From: Albifimbria verrucaria
Lineage: Eukaryota > Ascomycota > Sordariomycetes > Hypocreales > Stachybotryaceae
Reading direction: 5' to 3'
Assembly (NCBI GenBank): GCA_020081605.1
Contig: JAHREC010000009.1
Coordinates: 4,030,001-4,094,000 of the forward strand
DNA length: 64,000 nt
This document shows, one piece after another, positions 37,004-49,421 of this stretch. Position 1 is the first letter of the stretch; each line of letters begins with the position of its first letter. Both the position numbers and the translations under genes were made by a program. The notes beneath the pieces were generated by a model, which saw only the letters and a list, made by a program, of their open reading frames with translations, did no database searches and was not told the DNA's origin.

Positions 37004-38567
37004 ACACGAATTTTTAGATAATAAGCGTGCATTTAATAGAGGGTTTTGAGTTTTTCCGGGAGTTTTTAGCCTATTCATAGCCATGAACGTATTGCTGGTT
37101 GTAATGTGATTCAGTGTAAAGCCACAGAAATTGAGGCAACTCTTACACACACAAGAATAACACACAAACCAATAACCCACTAATAGAGCTTAACCAGTCG
37201 AACACACGACCACGAATTTTATGTCATGTCTAGCGACGCACCTACAACCTGTTATCGTTGACCGGATCATATAATACGTAGATAGCATGACATTTATCCA
37301 GACTTAGCTATCCCATCAAGCTCCCTTCCCTTACAGGTACACAACCATTCCATGTCCAGCCACAACGTAACTCATCTCCTTCCGAGACCAAGTGTGACGG
37401 TCACACCGGGTCGCTTCGTCTTGTACCATGCCAACATGAAACTGGAATCGATAATTTGCTTTTCATCAAAACATATGACTCATTAGGCAGACGGACCAAC
37501 TTGGTGGTGCGGCTTGCACAACAGCCTCGCCAGCATCAGCACACAAACACCAATCGCCTCATTCATCTTCGTGACAGCCTCACTCCAAGGAAAGAAAGTA
37601 AGGAAGCAAAAAGAATAAACCGACCAAAAGGACAAAAAGAAAGGCGGATCTCTCCCGCCGGGAATTGAACCGGGTCTCAAGCGTGACAAGCTTGCATACT
37701 GACCACTATACTACGGAAGATGTTCAGGCGTTGGGCGCCTGTCGTAGGTGGATCAGATCCTCTTCGATGGATGTTGACGGTGCTGAATTTAATTATATTG
37801 TGGATCAAATCAATGTCGCGACACACACGTACGACGAAAGGTGGGGCGTCTAGCTCAAGCCGCCTCTACGCCTCTAATAATATTCCAATGGCAAGCTTGG
37901 GCATCTTTGATCTCGTCCATTACTGGCCCAATAGGCTAACTAACCTTCACAATCTCAACGATAAGAGAGGTCTCTGTCAGGCGTCGATTATATATATTAG
38001 CATACAATGGCCGCTGGGCCAAGGGATTTTATTGTAGCTAGAACTGGCACGCTTGATATCGTTCGGCAGCGACCAACATGAAACTGGATCATCGCAGAGC
38101 TAGGTGTACATGAAAAGATTGCGTAAAGAGGGAATGCAGGAAAAGAATGGTAACAGCCACAGTGAGAAGGCGTATTAGGTGATTACAAATCGGATAAAGG
38201 AGCTCTCACGTAGAGAGCTGGGTATCTCAGAGCTGTTGTGCCGGCCTTTTGGCCTCCGCAATGTCCGTCCTCTCCATGCCGTTGCCGGAATAAATCGCAA
38301 CAGCCTAACTCTGACAGGTCCTGAACAGGATCGAGGTAGAAAAAATATAGAACAACGCAAGGAAAACCAATTGTGTCCATCCAACGTGAAGGGCCGGCTC
38401 GGATGCGTCGTCGCTCGTCCAAAAAAAGATAAATGAAAAGTTTAAAACAATATCCCGAGGTGATGTGAGTTTGTGTAAATCATGAAGATAGTCGGGCATC
38501 GGCAAAAATCGGTCGTGTGCGGCATCCACGGTTATTAGGTCGATGTAAAGGCGGTGCTGCTGCTACT
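37004..38567. other. Intergenic region with a tRNA gene
   Basis: Holds the 3' ends of the Bor1-type gene (+) and the small Pro-rich gene (-), with tRNA-Asp near its middle. The rest is AT-rich and without coding signal. Confidence 0.55.
37650..37720 (-). tRNA. tRNA-Asp (GTC)
   Basis: Cloverleaf on the minus strand. The 5' acceptor strand TCTTCCG pairs with CGGGAGA (one T-G pair). The D arm is GTATAGTGGTCAGTAT. The anticodon stem CAAGC/GCTTG carries loop TTGTCAC with anticodon GTC (plus-strand 37685-37687). The T arm is CCGGG-TTCAATT-CCCGG and the discriminator is G. No intron. The B box is canonical. Confidence 0.95.
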
Positions 38568-39206
38568 TTACTTGATGTTTTTGAAAAGGTCAGCACCCAA
38601 GCCTCCATCGTCCTTCTCAAGATCGGTCAATTCGGGGATCATGGGCGGCGGCGGGCCCGCAGGAGTCTTGGGTGTTGCTGGTGGCTGGACCTCGGGAAGA
38701 ATGACGCTGGCCCGGCGAGACGACGACGAGTCGCCGCCCTTAAGCGCTTAAACCAACTGCTGCTCTTCTTAGACTTGGAACCATCCAAGAGGCTCGCACC
38801 GCCCTGGCTCATTGGGCGCGGAGCCAGGACGGGTGCCGGCGCGCTGGCGGCTGCTTGTTGCTGCCCCTCTAGATAACTGTTATTCAAGGTGTTCCTACTG
38901 AACAGACGGCGGAGACTGCCCTGCCTCGTGGACAGAGGCGGGCTCAGAGGGCATCATCCGCCGCCCTCTTGGTTCCGGCTAGTTTACCATTTGATTTTGG
39001 AGCCTCGCTGGAGCCATTGACAGGCGCAGTGGGAGCTTCGGCATCCTTGGTCACCTTTTGAGGCGTCTGAGGGGCGTGGGCTCCTTCTGAATGGGCGAGT
39101 CCGGAGGAGGCGGGATGTCGGTGCCATCGGTAATGCTTCCGAAGTTGAGGTTAAGAGCGGGCAGCTCGAAGCGCGAGCTTTTGGTGGTGTTGGTCTGGGA
39201 AGCCAT
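38568..39206 (-). CDS. Small proline-rich fungal protein, unknown
   Basis: Predicted 213 aa, intronless, with three inferred missing bases (GGG 39078-39080, about 38944-38950, GGG 38737-38739, numbered on the plus strand). It begins MASQTNTTKSSRFELPALNL, then NFGSITDGTDIPPPPDSP. The middle has TRQGSLRRLFSRNTLN and SKKSSSWFKRLRGGDSSSSR, both basic-aromatic patches that could bind membrane or act as kinase sites. The end is GPPPPMIPELTDLEKDDGGL and an acidic to basic tail. No membrane helix or known domain. The spacing of conserved-looking patches suggests a real gene, but I do not recognise the family. Confidence 0.6.
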
Positions 39207-42200
39207 GCTGGCGAGGGTAGGTGTGTTTTTTTTTCGAATGCTGAAGGAAGCTCGAGCAGGGCGAGTTCGGCAGGATGGAGGAATGATGGAAATTCGGGAC
39301 CGGGATCCAAGGAGTCAGGAGAGACTGGCACAGGGAATTGTGCCCAACAAGCGGAACCGAACAAGGTTGTGGAGCGAGGACAAGGAATGACTCCAAGAAG
39401 AGGCCGAGAAAACCCAGGAAGAGGGGGCCAGAAAGAAGAGGACGAGGAGGAAGATGTATGTAAGTATGGATGGATGCGTAGATGCGGATGTGGATGTGGG
39501 TGTATGTATGCACGAGCTCAAACTCCCCGCCACGTACGCAGAGAAAGTACGTGCGTATGTAAAAGGCGGCGTCGGGAGGATGAGAGAGGGTGTGCAGGCA
39601 AGAAAAGAGGTGAAGAAGCCGACGAACAATTTGCCTTTGCAGGTCGAGCAAAGCCAGCCGTCCAGGTGCCAGGGATCGGGAGTGGCGCGCGACGGGGTGT
39701 GGGTTGGATTGGGAATGGGAATGGGGAACAGGGGATGATGGATGGATGGGATGGGATGGGATGGGATGGGATGGGATGGATGGACGGGGAGACGTTTTTC
39801 GGTTGCTGGCTGGCCTGTGCCTCGTCCCAAGGGAATAACAATGCAAGGTACAGCTGCAGCCGATATTATAAGAGCGGTGGCAGTAAGTAGCAGGCAGTTT
39901 GTGTTATATATGGAGCAGGGACAAAAGACCCTGGCCGTTCGGTCGAAAAGACAAACCACTGCGGGCTAGTGGCTAGGCTGTTGGTGCTGCGATGCTCCGC
40001 CGAGATGCAAGGTCAAGGTTGAGGAAAAGACGATGAAGAGAGAGCGCAGGAAAGATGAGGACAGAGACAAGGCGTGTCTCTGAATCAGAATGCTGCGACG
40101 CCCGAACCCCGCGCGAGATGCGGCGCACGCATCGACATCAAGCATGAAGGAAGTAAACGGGGTTGGTGTTTACTATGATGATATTGATCGGAGCTTTAGC
40201 TAACTAGCTCCCTCGCTAGGGTGCTCCTCTAGCAGGCAACAAGCTGCTTGTTAGTGGCTTTTGCTTTCCAATCAACCCTTTTTGACGGCTTTTGGTTGTA
40301 TCTTGCTTAGCTTCGTCGGTCGTCTAGTCGGTCAATCTCGCCATCTTTTTTTTTCTTCCTTATTATTATTATCTTTTTCATATTTGCTCTTTTCCATAAT
40401 AAATTTTTCTTTCTATTGGCTCTCTACACACTGGACAACGGGGCTGTGATCCAACTCCCGATGCCGTATACTCCGCAGTTGCTTGGTAGCTTGATTTATC
40501 CAGCAAACAAACGTAACCCTTTGCGCATGGGCAAACAAAACATTGACTGGACCCCTGCGGAGGACCCTCTCATGCCCCTAGCCAGCCTCCACCCACCCTC
40601 CCAAGCGGCACGTACTGTAGCATTTGCGACTTGTACAAGGCGCGGCAACGGCGTCAAGACGAATGGCAGCCGCAGTTGCGCTGCGTACTGTACTCTTAGC
40701 CTTTTGAATCGTGGCGTATACTGTGCTTGCCCTGCTCCTGCAACGCTACCTATGCACACCGGGCTGCATGGCCTCAGGAGACGTTGCGCTCGGCCCTCAC
40801 CTCACGCACGCAGCTGCTAAACATAGAAGAAATGGCGTCTCGTAGGGGACCAATTGGGCCCCTCGCTTCCCTTTCTAGGCAGGCTTCTGGACCGGACCAC
40901 GCTGGACTGTGCGTCCCTCTCCCACCAGCGACCGGGGGCGTGGAAGCGGGAGCCGGACTGGACGGCATTGCTTCCAGAGACAAGATGGCTGTGCCAATTG
41001 CTTCTGGCTGGCCCGCGAGTCGGTCCTCACGTGTCGTGTCCGTGGCCTCTGTTTCGCATCACCTCCTGCGGCGTTGCCTCGCAGCGCGCGGGTCTCAAAG
41101 CCACCGGCCTGAACAGCATCTCGGGAATACATCTGTCTCTCGATGCAGCGAGGCTTCGGATATTACCGCCCGGCTCTCCTTTTCCACCCCACCAGATCCA
41201 GATCTCACGTCAAGTCTTTTCTTTTCTCGATGCAGCAAGGCCAGCTGACGACTCTCAAGGCTCGGTCTGCAGACGTCAGGGCAGGACATGGTATGTACGC
41301 TACTGCAGGGCACAGCCTGCAAAGTGTCATGTCCAATTCTGGGAACCCGCGGGTGTGGGGTGGGAGTGAAGATCAAACAAGCCAATGTAAGGTACCATCT
41401 CGGGCTGCACACCATCACGCTGATCAGGGGGTCCAGACAGGCAGATGCCGGGCGGGTAGCGAGGCAGGGTGACACCAGCAATCTGTAAATGGCCATCGTG
41501 GAAATTATGCATCCGTTCCGGTGAGCCCAAGAGATCCGATCTTTGCCATCGGAGGAATTTCTATTTCCAGGTGACGAACTGCACTGCAGCAAATGCATAT
41601 GCGTAGTGACGAAGGCCACGATACCACGGTGTTAGCCCATGTTCTATAGATAGAAATAAGCAAAGCTAGACTCGACAACAAGGTTCGGCACTCAGGTTCG
41701 TTTCTATCTACGTATCGATGAAGATTCCCTCCATGCGTGTCAGATTTTGGCATTGGGACGCCATTAGGTGAGCTCCAAGCGTGGAAGTGACAGTCAGAAT
41801 AGTGGGACAACCAGACCTCCCGTCGTTTAAGCATGTCAAGGGCCTGCTGCAAAGGTATACAGGCATTGCCCAGTCTGACAGTGGTCTCATATCATTCTAG
41901 CTCAAAGCTGGATGACATATGAACTCATAGGAGTCATTATGATACACTTATCATCGATACACCCGAAGCAGATACTCAGAGCCAGTCAAACACCTTAGAG
42001 ATACTGTACGAATTTTTCCATTGTGCTGTGATCCATACGCTCTTAAGGCTCATTTACTTGCGACAAGGAATATAACATGTATACCTACCTAGTTATATAA
42101 TTAAGTAGAATATTGACTTACGAAAACATACATGTCTGTAATTCCACAGGGCAATAGCTGGGCAACTCTTCCAATGACAGCTGCAACCGTTACTACAGCA

Positions 42201-42369
42201 TTTCACAGACCACTCGTACGTGGCGCACCACTGTGGCTGTCACCTTCGCAACGCCACAACCCAGCTGTTTCTCCCTCAACGTCATCGCCTAAAAGAAGCT
42301 CTCCAAAGCTGCACCATCAGTAACGTCGCAGCCTTTCTCGGCCGCAGCGTAAAACCGTCCCTCCAGAAA
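39207..42369. other. 3.2-kb divergent gene-poor region
   Basis: Between the small Pro-rich gene (-) and ETR1 (+). It contains a GGGAT pentamer array (39736-39785) and a T-rich patch around 40340-40420. Several open frames of 100-230 codons on both strands have Ser/Arg/Pro-skewed composition and no motifs. An AT-rich stretch with TACCTACCTA-type sequence lies at 42078-42120. No gene is called. Confidence 0.45.
39736..39785. repeat. (GGGAT)n pentanucleotide array
   Basis: GATGGATGGG followed by five tandem GGGAT units and flanking GATGG tetramers, upstream of the small Pro-rich gene. Confidence 0.9.
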
Positions 42370-43677
42370 ATGGCAGCTCCTCGCTACATGGCGGTTCGCC
42401 CGCTTGCGTCCGGCCTCGCGCGCCCCGTCGCCAAGCATCGCTCGCAATTGCTCGGTGCCGTGTCGCAGTCGTTCGTAAGGCGCAAGTCCGGCCCTTACGG
42501 ATACACTCAGGCCAAAGCTCTCGTGTTTATGAAGAACGGCGAGCCGTCGGATGTGCTCAAGTATGCGTCCTAGATTGACCTTGTATTCCTAGTCTAACCC
42601 ATGGTCACAGGCTTCACACCCATTCCATATCTCCATCCATCCCATCCTCCTCCGTCCTCGTCCGCAGCCTCGCCGCCCCATCAATCCGGCCGACATCAAC
42701 ACCATCCAGGGCACCTACGGGGCCAAGCCTCCCTTCACTTCCCTCATCGGCACCTCCGAGCCCTGCGCCATTCCTGGCAATGAGGGTGTCTTCGAGGTCG
42801 TCTCTACTGGCAGCTCGGTGTCGACTCTCAGCAAGGGCGATTGGGTCATCCCCGCCATCGGACAATTTGGCACCTGGCGCACCCACGCCGTTGCCGAGGA
42901 GGGTCAGTTCCTAAAGATTGACAGGGAAGGGTTGAATCCTATGCAGGTTGCGACCGTGAGCGTCAACCCTCCACGGCATACCGAATCCTACGTCACTATG
43001 GCCCCAGCTCGGGCGTCAAGAACGGTCTCAACATGCGCCCACTTCATGTAGGCAGCGGCGAGTGGTTTATCCAAAACGGCGCAAACTCAGGCGTCGGCAG
43101 AGCTGCTATTCAGTTCGGCAAGCTGTGGGGCTTGAGGAGCATCAATGTCATTCGCGAACGAGAGACTTCGGAGGAGACCGAAGCGCTGAAGAAGGAGCTG
43201 CTAGGTCTCGGTGCCGATGTTGTCGTTACGGACAGCCAATTTACCTCCCGTGAATGGAATGATCAACTCAAATCCATTACCAGGGGCGGTCGTGAACCTA
43301 TCTACCTCGGCCTTAACTGCGTTGGCGGCAAGAGCGCCACCAATGTCGCCCGTGCGCTCAGTGAGTCTGGTACCATGGTATCCTACGGCGGCATGGCCCG
43401 GCAACCCATCGCTCTGCCTGTCGGTCCCCTCATCTTCAAGGACATTCGCTTCATGGGCTTCTGGCTCAGCCGGTGGAACAAAGAGGACCCTGAGGGCCGC
43501 AAGCACATCATCGACGACATCCTTCGCCTTGTTCGTCAGGGTAAGTTCAAGGACGTGCCTGTGGCTGAAGTCAAGTGGGATTGGGAGACAGAGGAGGCGA
43601 CGCTGCGAGATGCGGTGCAGGGTGGTCTGCAAGGTTTCAGGCAAGGCAAGGGAATATTCCTCTTTGGCGAGACCTAA
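42370..43677 (+). CDS. ETR1: Mitochondrial enoyl-[ACP]/CoA reductase Etr1
   Basis: NADPH-dependent 2-enoyl thioester reductase of the MDR superfamily, the last step of mitochondrial type II fatty acid synthesis, needed for lipoic acid and respiration. 419 aa with intron 42561-42610 (GTATGC...TCACAG) and two missing bases (C runs 42676-42679 and 42967-42969). The presequence is Arg/Ser-rich without acids (MAAPRYMAVRPLASGLARPV); an in-frame upstream start exists at 42220 but is less likely. Signatures: ALVFMKNGEPSDVLKLHTHS, INPADINTIQGTYG, PAIGQFGTWRTHAVAEEGQF, the cofactor-binding IQNGANSGVGRAAIQFGK, RERETSEETEALKKELLGLG, and GLNCVGGKSATNVARAL. The family Tyr is expected in INPADINTIQGTYG. The stop is 230 bp from the Vps34 stop, tail to tail. 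Confidence 0.93.
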
Positions 43678-43907
43678 CGTTTTGTATTAACTCACACATG
43701 TACAATTCATGATTATTTAGATTTCAAGGACGAATGATCCCCGGCTCGGAGAGTCACTGCCTTCCCTTACAAGCTCGCAATTCGCAGGCCTTGAAGTGGT
43801 TCATATGCAATGTGGCAATTCGCTTCCTCTATCTCTGTAGTGACTACGGACACTCTATACAAGAGCATGCATCCATGCAAAACATCAGTCGATCCCATCA
43901 TTCATTA

Positions 43908-46844
43908 TTACGCCCTAAGAGCTTGAGCCCATTCGTGCAGCTTATCAATCAGCACCGGCGCCACTGCCCGAAGGGTATCTTCTATCACCCGTCCAAAGTG
44001 CATGATGGCTTCCTCCTCGGTTAATTCTAGGTGGAATCGCTCCCTGACCTTGAGAACCGCCTTGTCCGGCTCCAGTCTGATATCTGGGATATTGGCATCA
44101 ACCATGAGGCTGAAAAGATTCAGAATCAGGTTGGAGGATTTCCTCAGTGCAGTATATGCCATGAAGCAATATTGTTTAAACTGCTGGTAGTGCTCGGAAT
44201 TAATGCCTCCCATACAATCCACCATTTCCTTGGATAGCTTCATGGCGGGAGCGAATGGCTTGGGGTCACGGCCGAGGATGAAACCGAAATCGGCGTGGAA
44301 GAAGTGACCATCAGGAGAGAGTAGCAGGTTGTCGAGGTGGCGGTCACCAACACCGAGAATGTATGTGATAACACAATAGCCTGCGCATGATCTGACATAC
44401 GTGTCAAGCGTTTCTTGGCGGACACCAAGTGGTTGACTGTCATCCGGGTTGTGGTGTTTGAGGTATGCCAATGCCGGGTTATTCTTAAACTTATTGACAA
44501 TGCTCGACAAACTCTGTGACTGGACAAACTGTGAAGCTCCAGCCGTTGTGCTTGTTGCCAAGATTTTATAAGGAGACAACTTCAGATCCAGGTTTTCCTT
44601 TTGCAGTAGCTGATCCATCAACGTAATGATTTGGATGACCAACTGATCCTGTCTCAAGTCGTCACCAAGCTTGAAGATGATAGGGTACGCGCTACCAGTG
44701 GTGGTTTTGAATGTGCATTTAATCGGATTCAAGGATGACTTAAATACTGTGACTTGATCAGGTATGATACCTGTAACCTTGATGGCAGGATCGAGTGGTA
44801 GTGCCAGTGGCGGATCAATGAGAACCAGCTCATTCTTTGGGTCAGCAAGGAAATGTTTGACGCGGTCGGTCTTTTTGGACATAGATTCATTCGATGTCTT
44901 AACCTCGCCGGCAAGCTTCGAGAGAATCGCTATTAGCTCGGCTTGTCGAAGTAAAGTTTTGCGATTTTCCGTGCCATTCGGCTCTTTCACAATCTCTGTC
45001 ATGAACTCGTAGGCGACTTTCCGGTAGATGTTGCGGTTGTCAACGCCCTGTTCAGCGCTGTAGTCATCGCACTCCACCATGAGATACCAGTAAAAGTAGT
45101 TTCCAAGTTTGAAGTTGGCTGCCGCTCGCTGTATAAGGAATCGTGCCAAAGAGGAATCATGTGTCACGTCTTGGTCCGAATCTGTGGATATATGCTCGTA
45201 CTTGAGCGCCTGCACTAGCTGGAGCAAGTACAGCAGTAGCTCCTCATCATCCGCCTTGCGCAAGCGGTGCACGGCGTAGGATCGAACAGCAGAATTATCA
45301 AACGACGGGCCCAGGAGCTCTAGGGCGTCATCAATATCAATCTCGGTCCAGCGTCCAAGAACTTGTATGGCTTGCTTGGACTCGCTCTGGTCACCCCAGT
45401 TGACTGATTTGACAAACTTGGTGAGAGCTCGTTTATCGCGAGTAAGGTGATATCTGAATTTCCACACCAAATCCGTTTCTTCTGGAGAAAGTACGTGTGT
45501 AGGAGAATATGACATGATGAGATTCAACTCATCTCGGACCTTAGCATTCGGTTTGAGATCCTTGTCTAGAATTCCATGACGATGCGAGCTTCGGAACAGT
45601 CGTCGGTGCTTGGCCTCGGCCGGGTTGTCCCGTTGTCCCACCTCAGGATCGTACACCTTAATCAGACGTGTGCCACCGCCTGTCCAACTCTCTTCCAATG
45701 CGTTGATTCCAGGTCCATACTGAACTTGCGGCTGTCGCTGCGAAATGTTTGCCTGAGAGACAGAGAGTGACTGGAAAGCAGATATTGGCGGTGGCTCATA
45801 TTCATGATCAGCAAACACCACCGGAAAATCGAAACGAGGCAACTCGACGTTGAGAAGGAAGGTTGATAGACCAGGCCGGCCATCGGGATCTGTGTCGTCG
45901 CCTTCATCACCCACATCTTCCCCGTTCAAGGCCTTCTGCCGCTGAAGCATCTGCATAGAAGACTTTGCTGCCTGCAGTCCGCGCTTCTCAAAGCTACGGA
46001 AGACGATTTGGTCTAGCCATTCGACACGAGGGATCTCACCCATTTCGTGCTTCTTGAATAGCTTTTCCATTCTCTCCATCTCTTCCGCATCCTTGTCTGG
46101 CTGGATCGTCTCGCCCTTTCTCCCGTTCGCTCTCTTCTTTGGAGTGGGCAACGCTGGAGTTTTGGTACTATCGGTTCCGTCTGCGTGCTTATGCCTGTAG
46201 ACGAGGCACTTCTGACGACCTTTCTGGACTTGGTTCTCATCGTCAAACATCGGAAGGGTAGTGCCTCCGAACGGAATCGCATGTCCGAGCGCATTCTTCC
46301 CTCCGGTCGGCGAGAGGTCCCATATCGTGATAGCGAGGCACGAGTTGACCGGAAGCGACTTGTATGTTATGGGTAGTTGCAGCCATTCGTTCCACCTGTC
46401 CCGCCGGTGTTAGCTAGACATTCCCCCGAGCCAGTCAGAGTAGGGTAATGACGTACTTTCTTTCGGTGCGAAATGACTTGTAGGCGGTCTGAACTGGGAC
46501 TGTCAATGGTTTGGAGCCAGCCCAGACCTGGACAGTGACATAGAGATCCGAGTGCGGACTGTTGACAGAGCATCAGCAAATGCGCCGTCATTACCGCCGT
46601 CGCAAGGGCATTTACCTCGTGTTGGATCCGATGTGGCGGAGATCTGGTCGTTCGAGAAGGGTCGAATACTTGAAAGGTGGCTCGTCTCCTCCAGGTTCAT
46701 ACTTGAGGCGCGACTCGGTTAGCTGCCTTGGATGCGCGACGTCAAGAGGGGCAGAGCAAGGACGTACATTCGGATGCTGACCGGGTGGTCTACATCTTTA
46801 GAACCCGCGAAGGAGAACGGGTCCATCTTCCCGTACTCATTCAT
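43908..46844 (-). CDS. VPS34: Class III phosphatidylinositol 3-kinase Vps34
   Basis: Makes phosphatidylinositol 3-phosphate on endosomes and autophagic membranes, with the Vps15/Atg6 complexes. Exons 46768-46844, 46616-46701, 46457-46558 and 43908-46395; introns of 66, 57 and 61 nt. One missing G (46688-46689) is inferred, giving 917 aa, a normal length. The N-terminal C2 domain includes MDPFSFAGSKDVDHPVSIRI, SDLYVTVQVWAGSKPLTVPV and KWNEWLQLPITYKSLPVNSC. A charged linker (TPKKRANGRKGETIQPDKDA) follows, then the helical PIK domain (VWKFRYHLTRDKRALTKFVK). The kinase domain has IFKLGDDLRQDQLVIQIITL, the catalytic loop GVGDRHLDNLLL (Asp near residue 773), DFGFILGRDPKP (near 791) and the C-terminal membrane-binding helix ending LIDKLHEWAQALRA. 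All catalytic residues are present. Confidence 0.96.
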
Positions 46845-47366
46845 TTTTATCATGTCATGCTGATATCCTGGAGTTGAGCGGGTGGTAAGACACCAAGCAG
46901 TGTTCGAGTGATCACTGGAAGTTAATGTTCGGGTGCAAGTCGGAGTCCCTCAAGGTGGTCGGTGGTGACGCAGGTAGCTAACTCCAGGGTAAGTAGATAA
47001 GAGCTCCAGTTCACCGATAAGAGATGGTAACGTTAAATGCTGTGCATCCCATTTTCACATGCCTTGGTTAATTGGCAAATTGCATCATTAGGTTTTGCAT
47101 CATTTGACATCTGACTACTTTATTCATCAGATGACAAGTGAGAAAGAAATTTGCGAGCTGACGTGATCCAAAGGCAAAATTAGAGTATTTTTGTAGAATG
47201 CTTCAAATTCAATGGTGCTAAGTATACATCCGGTTGCTCAAAGATATTTGTACACCTTTGTAACAGCACGCTTCCTATCAAACATGGTATCACTAATTGA
47301 CAACAAATCCCGACATCCAAATTCACACATCCCTCATCACGGCACTATCCTCATTAAGACTGTCGA
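46845..47366. other. Intergenic region upstream of VPS34
   Basis: Promoter space of VPS34, with the 3' end of the MBL-like gene (same strand) at its far side. AT-rich at 47040-47300. No feature recognised. Confidence 0.55.
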
Positions 47367-48474
47367 TTAGTGCTTGCCAGTGAGGTGCCACTGGAACAGC
47401 TTGCGGAATATCTCCTTGCCATCACCCTCCATGGTGTCGCCGTGGCAGGGGATGATGGTGGTGAAATCCCACTGATCAATCACCTTGATGCTGTCGTTAA
47501 AGCTGTCACGGTTCTTGGCCAAGAGGTACCAGAGGAATCGCTTGTTCCAGGTTGCCTCGCCGGCGGTGCTCTGGAGACGATCCGCGAGCTTACCCAGCAG
47601 TCCCTTGGTGGCCGTCCTCTCCGACTCAGGCACCCTGCTGTACTGTTCGGTGGCAGGCAGGTTAAACAGCAGATCGGCCTGGATGAGGACCTTGTCTGGC
47701 CGATAGAAGAAGACAATCTCCAAGTTGGTATGGCCGTCGACGTACTCGTAGTCAAAATCGGCGTCGAACTCCTCGCTAATCTTGATTTCGCGCTTGTTGG
47801 CTTTGGTGAAGACGACTGCAAACTCCTCCTTGCCAATCATTTCATCATTCTGCTTGGCTCGCTTCTCGGGAGACCCTCAGGGCCAATGATCTTGGCATTG
47901 GGATATTGCTTGGCCCACTGGGAGATGAAAATATGGTGCTCATAATCCAAAGCCACGATGTAGCCTACATTTCCACCCATCTCAGTGACCTTGGCCTTGG
48001 CATCTTCAGTGAGGGCCACGGGGAGAACACGGCAAGAGCACCAGATGTAAGTTTCACTAGAAGCATATAGTTAGCACCAGCTGCGAAAGCAATAGGCTTC
48101 TTCTTGAAAGCGAAGCTTACCGAGTGTTCCGCGTCCACCAACTTGTAGAGAATTAAAGCGTGAGAAGGGCACGGAGAAGGTGACGACGTTGGGGGTGACA
48201 TTCCGGATGACCATGACCTCGGCCGGATTACGGGAACCAACTTTGAAGACATGTTTGCGTTCTGTGCTGTGGTTGTGCTCAATGATCGTGTCTGTGACGG
48301 AGGATGTGAGATTGGTGCTGAACGTGAGGCTGAGATAGTACAACGGGGCTGGCGGCTCTGTCGGATGACGCGATAGGAGTTATATGGTAGTGTTGTTATT
48401 GCTCGAGAAGATGAATGAAGCAAGAGAGATGCTCGGGTCGTCCCGTAGGTTCTACTTGGCAAAAATGACAGCAT
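47367..48474 (-). CDS. Metallo-beta-lactamase-like protein (DUF4336-like)
   Basis: Core of 274 aa from the ATG at 48252 (MSSKLVP); an upstream in-frame ATG at 48474 adds 74 residues, Ser/Arg-rich and nearly free of acids, ending SLSTTTAQNANMSSKLVP, which looks like a mitochondrial presequence. Intron 48057-48120 (GTAAGC...TCTAG). Three missing bases are inferred (48232-48234, 48020-48023, 47868-47870). Fold-level features: NVVTFSVPFSRFNSLQVGGR, GTLVKLTSGALAVFSPVALT, VGYIVALDYEHHIFISQWAK, YPNAKIIGPEGLPEKRAKQ, VFFYRPDKVLIQADLLFNLP, and IDQWDFTTIIPCHGDTMEGD. The HH and HGD positions fit a degenerate metal-binding site of the MBL superfamily as in DUF4336 proteins; the full HxHxDH motif is absent. 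The substrate is unknown. Confidence 0.72.
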
Positions 48475-49421
48475 TGGCAAAGGATGTGCGGGACCAGCCA
48501 TTCTATTATATACGAGGCTCCTCCAAGGGTGGTCTAGAAGCAAAGTCGTTGGCATGGCGTTATCGAGATGGATCCTAGTGACCTAGTCGGATGACCCTGG
48601 ACAAAATCCCCCGACTGACGTATGCGACCCTGGCTTGCCTGGAGAGCACTGTCAGATGGCTCAGCATACGCAAAACCCTAATTATCAAGCTACTGCATGA
48701 AATGGCATGGTTTAGTGTGGAATCAAATCGAGGCTGGGTCGATTATCAAACAGTCCATGTCCTTGCAGCGACCGCCGTTATACAGTAATACGCCAAAGGC
48801 TGCCTTGCCTTGCCTTGTACGGCATCATTCCCAAAAACCCGGTTGAAGGAATTATTTGGAATTTGACTCGACCAATCAGCAACAGCCCCACCTCGGTTTC
48901 GGCCGAACTCAATTACATATTCAACCCGGTTCGGCGATCAGCCGAGGCTCACCGGCGCACCCCGAGAAGTAACGAGGACTCTTCACCTTGTTTCCCTCGT
49001 CTTCTTCATTTCAAGATAGATCGATGGGCAATAAGAGAGCCGACAATCTTCCTATTACAACCCCTGCATGTTCGTCCCACACCACCAAGGAGATTCGGAA
49101 ACGAAATTGGCCCGTGTCCAAATTAGCAAGCCTCGGCACCGGCTTCGTCGGATGCGGTAACATATCCAACATAGGCATATAGACTACTATCTGAATTCCA
49201 AATAACAGGCACCTTACAATTGAAATGATTTGTTCCTCCTGCGCCTCAAGGACACCGAAACCAAGCAGAAGCAGTAATGTTCCCTGGTCACATATCATTC
49301 ATCATTAGTCACCGCGTAGACCAACCGCCAGAACCAGGACATTAACCAAAAGCTCTTCAAACCCACGTCGTCTTCGCTTTGACCCTAGCTTTGTCTCATA
49401 GGGCTGACCGCTTCTGTTTTC
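48475..49421. other. Intergenic region
   Basis: Upstream region of the MBL-like gene and 3' region of the next minus-strand gene. No credible coding frame. Confidence 0.5.

Noticed and set aside
39151..39959. Overlapping 170-230-codon frames on both strands around the GGGAT array
   Set aside because: The His/Pro/Ser-rich products are translations of simple repeats. The real small gene in part of this span runs on the minus strand from 39206.
40727..41619. Several overlapping 100-175-codon frames
   Set aside because: Frames on both strands are equally long and none has conserved motifs, membrane segments or coherent introns.
43678..43907. Possible small gene between ETR1 and VPS34
   Set aside because: The 230-bp gap is fully explained as two convergent 3' UTRs. 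The one open frame there is short and without features.
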